A stretch of DNA of 44,778 nucleotides from Lachnospiraceae bacterium (GTDB lineage: Bacteria > Bacillota > Clostridia > Lachnospirales > Lachnospiraceae), in NCBI GenBank assembly GCA_017509985.1, contig JAFWOE010000014.1:1-44778 (forward strand), read 5' to 3'. The notes under the pieces were generated by a model. It ran no database searches and was not told the origin of the DNA. It saw only the letters and a list, made by a program, of their open reading frames with translations. Of the stretch, positions 27,861 through 34,684 are shown piece by piece. Position numbers and translations under genes: made by a program. The stretch's first letter is position 1. Each line of letters begins with the position of its first letter.

Positions 27861-29365
27861 GTACAGGACAAACTATACTTGAGATCAAGGGCCTCAATAA
27901 GTATTTCGGGCCGACTCATGCCAATAAGAATATCGACTTTACCCTGAAAACAGGAGAGATCCATGGCCTGATCGGAGAAAACGGATCCGGAAAATCTACG
28001 CTGATCTCCCAGATCGCCGGCTTATATGGCCATGACAGCGGCGAGATGATCCTGAAAGGGCAGCATTATGATCCTCAGAGCCCGATTGATGCCAACGATC
28101 ACAAGATCTCCATGGTCATGCAGGAGCTTGGCGTTGTCGGAACGCTTCCTGCCGGAATGAACGTTTTTCTCGGAAGAACGGACAAATTTACAAAATTCGG
28201 CATCATCAATAAGAAACAGCTGAACAGGGAAGCGCAGGCGATCTTTGAAAAATGGGATCTGCCGCGGGTTCCGATGAACAAGCTGACCGACGGAATGATG
28301 ATCGAGACCCGTAAGATGATCGAGCTTGCGAGAGCGCTGTCGGTCGATCCGGACATCCTGATCCTGGATGAGATCACGCAGTCTCTCTCATTAAACAACA
28401 GAAGAAAACTGGTCGACCTGATCAATAAACTGAAAGAGGACGGCAAATCCATCATTGTCATAACCCACGACGTAGAAGAGCTGATCGAGATCACCGATAC
28501 GATCACCGTGCTTCGTGACGGTGCTGTGGTCGGCAATGTCATGTCTGCCGAGACAACTCCGGATGAGATCAAACAGATGATGGTCGGCCGGGCCATGGAA
28601 GGCGGTTATTATCGTGAAGACATGGTTCCGGAATACGGCGATGAAGTCGTGCTGTCCGTCAAGAATGTCACAGTCAAAGGAGAGATCGAAGACATTTCGT
28701 TCGATCTTCATAAAGGAGAGATCCTCGGTTTCTGCGGACTTTCCGACTCCGGCATCCATTCGATCGGAAAGGCGGTTTACGGACTGTCGAAGCTTCAGAA
28801 AGGCACGATCCATCTGAATGAAAAGAACGCAGACATCAAGAGTGCCCCGCAGGCACTTCGCAGCAACATGGGTTACGTTCCGAAGGACAGAGACAATGAA
28901 GCACTGATGATCCACGCGAGCATCCGTGATAATTTCGTGCTTCCATCCCTGACAGAACTGCAGGGGCCGATCGCTTTCCTTTCACCGGCAAAGCTGAGCA
29001 GGCTCGCTTCGGAGACTTCCAAACAGCTTTCTGTTAAAATGACCGGCATCGGCCAGCCCATGGACGCTCTTTCCGGCGGCAACAAGCAGAAAGTCAATTT
29101 CGGCCGCTGGCTTGCAAAAGACCTGAAAGTTCTTGTTCTGGACTGCCCGACCCGAGGCGTTGACGTCGGTGTAAAGGCGTATATCTACTCTCTGATGAAA
29201 CAGGCAAAGAAAGACGGCATTTCGATCGTCCTGATCTCTGACGAGCTGACGGAGATCCTCGGAATGTCCGATAGGCTGTTTGTCATGAAAGACGGCAAGA
29301 TAACCAAGGAGATCCGCAGAGACGAAGACTTTACGGAACAGTCTGTGATTGGGGTGATGATATGA
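27857..29365 (+). CDS. ABC transporter double ATPase (RbsA/MglA-like) with one degenerate site
   Basis: A 502-residue protein with two nucleotide-binding domains. Domain 1 has Walker A GENGSGKST (40-48), Q-loop Gln89, Walker B ILILDE with Glu172 and His204, but its signature reads LTDGMM (143-148) rather than LSxGQ. Domain 2 lacks a Walker A (GLSDSGIH, 294-301), has a good signature LSGGN (405-409), and reads VLDCPTRGVDVG with Cys430 where the catalytic Glu is expected. The composite site from domain 1 Walker motifs and domain 2 signature is therefore intact and the other is dead. The start is ATG 27857, overlapping the permease stop; an in-frame extension to 27716 would lie inside the permease. 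Confidence 0.93.
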   Translation: MSTGQTILEIKGLNKYFGPTHANKNIDFTLKTGEIHGLIGENGSGKSTLISQIAGLYGHDSGEMILKGQHYDPQSPIDANDHKISMVMQELGVVGTLPAGMNVFLGRTDKFTKFGIINKKQLNREAQAIFEKWDLPRVPMNKLTDGMMIETRKMIELARALSVDPDILILDEITQSLSLNNRRKLVDLINKLKEDGKSIIVITHDVEELIEITDTITVLRDGAVVGNVMSAETTPDEIKQMMVGRAMEGGYYREDMVPEYGDEVVLSVKNVTVKGEIEDISFDLHKGEILGFCGLSDSGIHSIGKAVYGLSKLQKGTIHLNEKNADIKSAPQALRSNMGYVPKDRDNEALMIHASIRDNFVLPSLTELQGPIAFLSPAKLSRLASETSKQLSVKMTGIGQPMDALSGGNKQKVNFGRWLAKDLKVLVLDCPTRGVDVGVKAYIYSLMKQAKKDGISIVLISDELTEILGMSDRLFVMKDGKITKEIRRDEDFTEQSVIGVMI

Positions 29366-30342
29366 TGAAGAACAGATTTAAAGCTGCGGATATTATTCCG
29401 TTTATCTCATTTGTTGCAATCTTTGTTTTCTTCACGATCGCAAGCAAGGGGGCGATGCTTTCCGCATTCAACCTTTCGATCATCCTGGATCAGTCCATGA
29501 TCACGATCATCGTCGGCTGCGGCGTCCTGTTCGTTATCGCACAGGGCAGTACCGATATGACGATCGGCGTAAACCTGGGCCTTTCCGGTGTTCTTGCCGT
29601 TCATGTCGGCCTGGCGATCGGCCATCCGTGGGCAATGCTTCCGCTGGCCTGCATCTTCGGCCTGATCGTCGGTATTATCAACGGATTCCTGGTTGCGAAA
29701 TGCAAGGTGCCTTCCTTCATGCTTTCCATCGCGGAACTGATCGGTATCCGCGGCCTGATCAACTACATTCAGACCGTGATCAGCGCGGAGTATATCACCA
29801 ACGAAATGCGTGTTCTGAACACCTCTGCAGTCAAGATCCCGATGTTTATCGCGATCGTAGTCATCATGATCTACATTTTCGAATTCACGAAGATCGGACG
29901 CTACAGCCGTGCAATCGGTGAAAACGAGACGACGGCACGTTTTGTCGGTGTTCCTGTCGACCTGATGAAGATCACGGCTTTCGCGCTTTCCGGCCTCTGT
30001 GCAGGATACGCATCCATCCTTGCGGTTGCCCAGATCAACGGCACGAACATGCAGATGGGTGTCTTCCTGGAGATGAAGACCGTTATGGCGATCTTCTTCG
30101 GCGGCGTTCTGGTAACCGGCGGTGCTTCCGCAAAGATCTACAAGGTATTCCTTGGGGCCCTTTCCATCCAGATCATCATCAACGGACTCGGCCTGATCGG
30201 GAAGTCCGCGACCCAGATCCAGCAGTCGGTTGAAGGCGTTCTGCTTCTCCTGGTACTGTTCATCACCATGATGGCCAGCCGCGGAAGAAAGATCAAGCCG
30301 AAAGAAATCGAAGAAGAAGAAAAAGCAGCAGTTCAGGGCTGA
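29362..30342 (+). CDS. Second ABC transporter permease, ribose-type
   Basis: A 326-residue integral membrane protein of the same BPD_transp_2 family as the upstream permease but divergent from it, with the typical RYSRAIGENETTARFVGVP coupling segment (about 185-205). Two different permeases suggest a heterodimeric channel. Its start overlaps the ATPase stop (ATGATGA; 29362 and 29365 are both possible). The C-terminus is a charged Lys/Glu tail. It closes the operon before a strong terminator. Confidence 0.9.
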   Translation: MMKNRFKAADIIPFISFVAIFVFFTIASKGAMLSAFNLSIILDQSMITIIVGCGVLFVIAQGSTDMTIGVNLGLSGVLAVHVGLAIGHPWAMLPLACIFGLIVGIINGFLVAKCKVPSFMLSIAELIGIRGLINYIQTVISAEYITNEMRVLNTSAVKIPMFIAIVVIMIYIFEFTKIGRYSRAIGENETTARFVGVPVDLMKITAFALSGLCAGYASILAVAQINGTNMQMGVFLEMKTVMAIFFGGVLVTGGASAKIYKVFLGALSIQIIINGLGLIGKSATQIQQSVEGVLLLLVLFITMMASRGRKIKPKEIEEEEKAAVQG

Positions 30343-30367
30343 AACGTTTTCGTTCAGTCCGGGTATC

Positions 30368-30404
30368 AAAATACAGGTCCGGTTTTCCGGACCTGTATTT
30401 TTTA
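30368..30404 (+). terminator. Rho-independent terminator of the ABC importer operon
   Basis: AAATACAGGTCCGG pairs with CCGGACCTGTATTT around a TTTT loop and is followed by more T residues. Confidence 0.9.
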
Positions 30405-30501
30405 AGCATACCGGGGAAAACTGTGGTATAAATTAATAAGAAACAGCACGGATCGAACCCGGTGCGGTAAAACCACGGACAGTCATAGAAGGAGAGACTC
30501 C

Positions 30502-30990
30502 ATGGCGAAAAAAGAACTGAAGACCAATGCGATGCGCATACTGGAGCGGCTGAAGATCCCGTTTGAACACCATGAGTATGAATGCGCCGAATTCACCGAC
30601 GGCAGCGATATCGCCGAGCGGCTCGGGCTGGACCACGAAAAAGTCTTCAAGACGCTGGTCACGACCGGTTCGGACGGACAGCACTATGTTTTTGTCATAC
30701 CCGTGGACAGGGAGCTGGATCTGAAAAAATGCGCCCGATCGGCGGATGTGAAATCGGTGGCCATGCTTCCGATGAAAGAACTGTTCGGGCTTACCGGTTA
30801 TGTGCGCGGCGGATGCACTGCCGTCGGCATGAAAAAACCGTTTCCTGTCCGGATCGACGTCAGTGCAAAGGAACAGGAACGGATCTATATCAGCGGCGGC
30901 AGGATCGGCAGCCAGATCGAGCTTTCACCCGACGACTTCTGCCGTGCGGCCGGTGGCGAATATGCGGAGCTGATCCGACAGGAGTCGTAA
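30502..30990 (+). CDS. ybaK: Cys-tRNA(Pro) deacylase, YbaK/EbsC family
   Basis: A 162-residue trans-editing protein that removes cysteine from mischarged tRNA-Pro. The YbaK fold is indicated by LERLKIPFEHHEYE (about 14-27), HEKVFKTLVTTG with the conserved Lys near 50, and the C-terminal GYVRGGCTAVGMKKPFPV and YISGGRIGSQIELSP. Length is normal. GAAGGAGAG supports the start. It is a single gene between the ABC terminator and a convergent hypothetical gene. Confidence 0.94.
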   Translation: MAKKELKTNAMRILERLKIPFEHHEYECAEFTDGSDIAERLGLDHEKVFKTLVTTGSDGQHYVFVIPVDRELDLKKCARSADVKSVAMLPMKELFGLTGYVRGGCTAVGMKKPFPVRIDVSAKEQERIYISGGRIGSQIELSPDDFCRAAGGEYAELIRQES

Positions 30991-31066
30991 AGAATAAAAC
31001 AGGAGAATGCCTGTTGAGAAATAAGTCCGTTTAAATTCTGCTGTACTGCAGAAAGGCCTCAGCAGA

Positions 31067-31690
31067 TCAGAAAGCTGCGTTCGGGTAGGCAGTATGATGG
31101 GCTCTTTTTACTGCTTCGGTCCAAAGAGACAGTTCTTCGGTCATGCCGAGCTGTTCGGGAATGACTTTCACAGCGACCGCAAAATCAGCAGTGATCCGCT
31201 GGGCCAGCCGCTCTTCGCTGACGCTCCCCAGGCCCAGAATGACCGCGCGGTAGGCTGGATCGTTGGAGGAAAGAGTGATGTATACGAGCCCGGAATGCTC
31301 ATATTCCAGGGACAGGATCTCCGTTGCCCGCCCGCCCATGGCGCGGATCTCCGGTTCACCCAGTTCTTTAAACAGCGTACGGATCCTTTTCTGATTCTTT
31401 TTGAAGCTGAATGAGCCGTTGCCGGATCCGTATATGTATTTAAAATCCATCCATGGTTTAAGGTAGGAATCAACATATCCTTTTTTGTTGAGCTGATATC
31501 GTTTCGCAAATATAAACTCCCGGATCTCGTTATCTTCCGACGTCAGTCCCTGACGCTTCGCTTCATCCAGAAGCTGCCGGCGGATCGCCGGCTCCATCTC
31601 CCGGTAATAGCAGTCCGGCCAGGCGTTCATTTTCGCTGAAATAGTTTCCGCATCGATCGTTTTAGGCTCAGTTTTTGCTTTAAACTCCAT
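31067..31690 (-). CDS. Hypothetical protein, possibly DUF6553-like
   Basis: About 207 residues, soluble, charged and without a signal peptide or membrane segment. I do not recognise it with confidence. The pattern of an N-terminal helical region followed by AKRYQLNKKGYVDSYLKPWM and FKYIYGS faintly recalls small Firmicute proteins classed as DUF6553. The start is uncertain. ATG 31690 follows GGGGA at good distance, while an in-frame GTG at 31702 (adding four residues) has GAGG only three bases away. It is convergent with ybaK and divergent from the STAS gene; no partner is apparent. Confidence 0.7.
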   Translation of the reverse strand: MEFKAKTEPKTIDAETISAKMNAWPDCYYREMEPAIRRQLLDEAKRQGLTSEDNEIREFIFAKRYQLNKKGYVDSYLKPWMDFKYIYGSGNGSFSFKKNQKRIRTLFKELGEPEIRAMGGRATEILSLEYEHSGLVYITLSSNDPAYRAVILGLGSVSEERLAQRITADFAVAVKVIPEQLGMTEELSLWTEAVKRAHHTAYPNAAF

Positions 31691-31810
31691 AAGAATCCCC
31701 ACTTGCCTCTTTCGAAAAACAATGAATAAACTGTCCCTTTTATTTTAACCCTTCCGGAAGTTTTCGTACAGAGAAAAACCGTTTTTGTTGAAAATCGGAA
31801 GAGCAGGGCA

Positions 31811-31839
31811 TTGTGCACCGCTTCCAGTTATGATAAAAT
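31811..31839 (+). promoter_or_regulatory. Probable promoter of the STAS gene
   Basis: TTGTGC at 31811-31816 and TAAAAT at 31834-31839 with a 17-base spacer; the leader to the ATG at 31897 is about 50 bases. Confidence 0.5.
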
Positions 31840-31896
31840 AGCTTCGCGCAGAGCAATAATGCACTGCCAGACGGGATAACAAAGGAGATCATATCA

Positions 31897-32193
31897 ATGA
31901 CCATTAGTAAAGAATATCAGGAAAAAACGCTGATCCTTGCTGTAGAAGGAAGGGTCGACACCATGACAGCTCCGGAGCTTGAAAAAGAAGTAAACGACTC
32001 TATCGAAGGAGCAGAAGAGCTTATCTTCGATTTTGAAAAGCTGGAGTATATTTCATCCGCGGGCCTGCGCGTCCTTCTTTCGGCGCAGAAGACGATGAAC
32101 AAGCAGGGCAAAATGAAGGTCATTCATGCGGCCGGACCGATCATAGAGATCTTCGAGGTAACAGGATTTACGGATATTCTGACCATAGAATAA
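31897..32193 (+). CDS. STAS-domain anti-anti-sigma factor-like protein
   Basis: A 98-residue single STAS domain. The phosphorylatable serine region is LEYISSAGLRVLL (Ser53/Ser54), equivalent to SpoIIAA/RsbV. Such proteins bind an anti-sigma kinase when unphosphorylated and so free a sigma factor. AAAGGAG precedes the ATG. It is monocistronic, with no RsbW/SpoIIAB kinase, phosphatase or sigma gene in the window, so it is an orphan whose partner must be elsewhere. Confidence 0.92.
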   Translation: MTISKEYQEKTLILAVEGRVDTMTAPELEKEVNDSIEGAEELIFDFEKLEYISSAGLRVLLSAQKTMNKQGKMKVIHAAGPIIEIFEVTGFTDILTIE

Positions 32194-32215
32194 GCGGTAT
32201 TTTTCGGAGAGATGC

Positions 32216-32252
32216 AAAAAGATACGGACAGTTTCCTGTCCGTATCTTTTTT
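32216..32252. terminator. Bidirectional terminator between the STAS gene and the alcohol dehydrogenase gene
   Basis: AAAAAGATACGGACAG pairs with CTGTCCGTATCTTTTTT around a TTTC loop. It is flanked by A and T runs on both sides, so it serves both convergent transcripts. Confidence 0.9.
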
Positions 32253-32277
32253 GTACCGAACTTCCGGCAAAGCTGTT

Positions 32278-33354
32278 TTAAAGCAGGCTTCTGTCCGGTG
32301 TTACGATGATCTTGATATGCTTTTTGCTGTCAGGCCCGGAAAGAGCTCCGAAGCCTTCTTCCAGAAGATCATCGAGGGCGATCCTTCCCGTGATATAGCC
32401 TTCCGCTTTAATGCGTCCGTCGCAGAGCATGGTCTTTACCGTCTCAAAATCGTTATAAGTGAAGAGATTCGAACCGACGATCGTATATTCACCCTGTACG
32501 GTCGCCATCAGGTCTACGGGTACGGGTTTGGACCAGAGACTGATGATGACCAGCGTTCCGCCGGAACGCAGGCATTCCTGACCGATCTTCGGCCCGAGTT
32601 CCGAGCCGTATGTTTCAAAGCAGATATCGGCTCCGAGGTCTCCCGTGAGCCTGCGGATCTCGGCCGCAGCGTCCACTTCGTTGGGGTCGAGCACAAGGTC
32701 GGCACCGGAGCGGAGGGCATATTCCTGTCGGATGGATTTACGGACGACGGCGATAATGGTCTTTGCCCCGCAGGCACGGAGGGATTCGATCACACCGAGG
32801 GCGATCGGACCGGCGCCCAGCACGACCGCCGTCATGCCCGGTACGAATTTACCGACAGTCAGAGAGTGAAAGCCGACAGAGAGAGGTTCCACGATCGCGG
32901 CCCGCTCAAAACCCATTTCATCCGGGATCTTATGGAGAAACAGCTCTTTCGCAACGGTGTATTCGGCCAGGCCGCCGCCGAAGCCGCTGATGCCGAGGAT
33001 GCCGAGATTGCGGCAGTGCGAATAGTTCCCGGCAAGGCACTCGGGACATTCCATGCAGGCAAGCGTGGTTTCGGAGATCACGCGGTCTCCGACTTTGAAT
33101 TTTGTTACATCCGGGCCGACTTCCGTGATCTCCCCGGCAAATTCATGACCGATCGTGACCGGTGCGGTTTTGCCGGTCAGAGGATGGGGCGCATCCACGG
33201 GAATGGAGATCGGTCCGTCCAGATATTCATGCAGATCGGATCCGCAGATCCCGCACCATTTTATCCGGACTTTGACTTCTCCTTTTCCCGGAACCGGTTC
33301 CGGAAGATCTTCAATGCGTACATCCCGTTTTTTATACCATACTGCTGCTTTCAT
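32278..33354 (-). CDS. Zinc-dependent alcohol dehydrogenase (butanediol/threonine dehydrogenase-like MDR)
   Basis: A 358-residue medium-chain dehydrogenase. Catalytic zinc ligands are Cys37 (WCGICGSD) and His70-Glu71 (IGHEFAG). The structural zinc is held by Cys100, Cys103, Cys106 and Cys114. NAD(P) binds VVLGAGPIALG (about 188-198). The closest style is (R,R)-butanediol dehydrogenase and polyol dehydrogenases; the substrate is not readable. The start lies inside the end of the LysR gene (23-base overlap) with GAAAGGAG ahead, so both genes form one transcript divergent from the ferredoxin/flavoprotein cluster. It may process a hydroxylated side product of that pathway. Confidence 0.93.
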   Translation of the reverse strand: MKAAVWYKKRDVRIEDLPEPVPGKGEVKVRIKWCGICGSDLHEYLDGPISIPVDAPHPLTGKTAPVTIGHEFAGEITEVGPDVTKFKVGDRVISETTLACMECPECLAGNYSHCRNLGILGISGFGGGLAEYTVAKELFLHKIPDEMGFERAAIVEPLSVGFHSLTVGKFVPGMTAVVLGAGPIALGVIESLRACGAKTIIAVVRKSIRQEYALRSGADLVLDPNEVDAAAEIRRLTGDLGADICFETYGSELGPKIGQECLRSGGTLVIISLWSKPVPVDLMATVQGEYTIVGSNLFTYNDFETVKTMLCDGRIKAEGYITGRIALDDLLEEGFGALSGPDSKKHIKIIVTPDRSLL

Positions 33355-34231
33355 GAAGGACTCCTTTCATATCTTTTTTCAGTTCTTTTATAAAAGCCTG
33401 CCCGGTGGATTTGATCCGGTCCGTATAGTAGATTAGGCGGACAGGCAGTGCGCCTTCGACAGGATAGTAGCCGAAAGCATGATTGGTAACGAAGTTGTCC
33501 CAGTCGGTAAAAAGCATCACGGCATTGCCGAGGGACAGTTCAAAAAGGCATTTGGTGATCGGTCCCCCGTTCCGGATCTGGGTTTCGCATCCCTCGTTCC
33601 GGCAGATTGAATGGATCAGGGTGCCGAACCGCTTTTTAATATCATCGTCAAAAACGACAAATCCCTTTTGGGCCAGATCCTCAAACTTTACCGGTTCGGC
33701 GAAGTAGCCTCTGGCGTAGAGGACGCCCATTCCGGTTTCGGTGATCGTTTCAGTGCGAAGCCCCGGGATCGAAGGCGAATAGAAATCATGGGAGATCACG
33801 AAATCCAGTTTTCCGCTTTTCAGCCGGAGCAGCAGATCCGAAAGCTTGTAGGCTTCCAGGACAAGATGTCCTCCAGGAAAGACCCGTTTATAGCATTTTT
33901 CCATCCAACCTGCAAAATGGGACGGATTCCAGGAGTCGGGGCAGCCGACGCGGATCGTCTGGCTTTCCTGGCTTTTCATGGATTCCAGCTGGTCGAGGAA
34001 GGCCTGGTATTCGACTTTGGAGCGTCCGATAAAATCACGGAACAATTCCCCGGCCCGTGTCAGAGACAGGACATTGTTTTCCCTTTCAAACAGTTTATAT
34101 CCGATTTCTTCTTCGAGATGGGAGATGCTCTTGCTGATCGCAGGCTGGGAAACATAAAGACTTCCCGCGGCTTTGGAGAAACTGAGTGTTTCAGCCACGG
34201 CCTCAAAACATTCAATCTGTGTAACGGTCAT
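33332..34231 (-). CDS. LysR-family regulator, likely of the divergent catabolic cluster
   Basis: A 299-residue protein. The HTH is at about 2-60 (TQIECFEAVAETLSFSKAAG then LYVSQPAISKSISHLEEE), followed by a substrate-binding domain from about 88. GGAGG lies six bases before the ATG. It is transcribed away from the ferredoxin gene with a 187-base shared control region containing a palindrome, the standard layout for a LysR activator and its regulon. It overlaps the dehydrogenase gene by 23 bases. The effector may be a pathway substrate or ring intermediate (inference). Confidence 0.93.
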   Translation of the reverse strand: MTVTQIECFEAVAETLSFSKAAGSLYVSQPAISKSISHLEEEIGYKLFERENNVLSLTRAGELFRDFIGRSKVEYQAFLDQLESMKSQESQTIRVGCPDSWNPSHFAGWMEKCYKRVFPGGHLVLEAYKLSDLLLRLKSGKLDFVISHDFYSPSIPGLRTETITETGMGVLYARGYFAEPVKFEDLAQKGFVVFDDDIKKRFGTLIHSICRNEGCETQIRNGGPITKCLFELSLGNAVMLFTDWDNFVTNHAFGYYPVEGALPVRLIYYTDRIKSTGQAFIKELKKDMKGVLHESSSMV

Positions 34232-34253
34232 GTATGCCTCCTGAAATGTTTTG

Positions 34254-34281
34254 ATTATATCAATAGTTATGCCCTGTGAAA
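34254..34281 (-). promoter_or_regulatory. Promoter of the LysR/dehydrogenase transcript
   Basis: Minus-strand TATAAT at 34259-34254, preceded 16 bases away by TTTCAC (34281-34276). It abuts the palindrome at 34288, which would fit autoregulation. Confidence 0.5.
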
Positions 34282-34287
34282 CAATTT

Positions 34288-34305
34288 GGTTATAACAATA
34301 TTACC
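34288..34305. promoter_or_regulatory. Candidate LysR operator
   Basis: GGTTATAACAATATTACC is an imperfect palindrome (GGT-x-AT six bases ATT-x-CC pattern, with a T-N11-A type core) lying between the two divergent promoters, directly upstream of the forward -35 box. Confidence 0.5.
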
Positions 34306-34315
34306 ATAATTACGT

Positions 34316-34344
34316 TTGCGATACAAGGGCTGTATGGATAAACT
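34316..34344 (+). promoter_or_regulatory. Probable promoter of the ferredoxin/flavoprotein cluster
   Basis: TTGCGA at 34316-34321 and TAAACT at 34339-34344 with a 17-base spacer. The weak match fits a promoter needing an activator bound at 34288-34305. Confidence 0.5.
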
Positions 34345-34418
34345 GATAAAGGTGAGAATCCATAAATCTGGGCTTATCATGTTAACCAAAAAAAGAAAAG
34401 AAAGGGTGGTTATTCGCC

Positions 34419-34664
34419 ATGATAAACACAAATCATCGCATCGAATTTGACGAAGAAAAATGCGTAGGCTGTCAGATCTGTTACAAATCATGCTTCGTTG
34501 ACGTGATCCGATGGGACGCAGAAGCAAAGAGGCCGATTTTCCAATATGTGGAAGACTGCGAGCATTGTTTCCTTTGCATGGCTTTGTGCAAAAAGGAAGC
34601 GATCAAGGTTATACCGGATTTTTCAAGCGAGCACATGCATCAGCACTTTGAGGCTTACAGGTAA
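34419..34664 (+). CDS. 2[4Fe-4S] ferredoxin-type electron carrier
   Basis: An 81-residue protein with two cluster motifs: CVGCQICYKSC (Cys15, 18, 21, 25) and CEHCFLCMALC (Cys47, 50, 53, 57). The spacing is the bacterial 2[4Fe-4S] type, and there is no signal peptide. Small beta subunits of this kind partner AprA-type flavoproteins, and the next gene, about 20 bases away, is such a flavoprotein. It therefore probably passes electrons to or from that FAD. AAAGGGTGG lies upstream of the ATG. It is the first gene of the cluster controlled by the divergent LysR. Confidence 0.93.
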   Translation: MINTNHRIEFDEEKCVGCQICYKSCFVDVIRWDAEAKRPIFQYVEDCEHCFLCMALCKKEAIKVIPDFSSEHMHQHFEAYR

Positions 34665-34684
34665 AGAAAGAGGGGATGACAGAT

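Noticed and set aside
32212-33393. Plus-strand ORF of 393 codons opposite the alcohol dehydrogenase
   Set aside because: The minus-strand dehydrogenase has complete zinc and NAD motifs; the plus-strand frame has none and begins inside the terminator hairpin.
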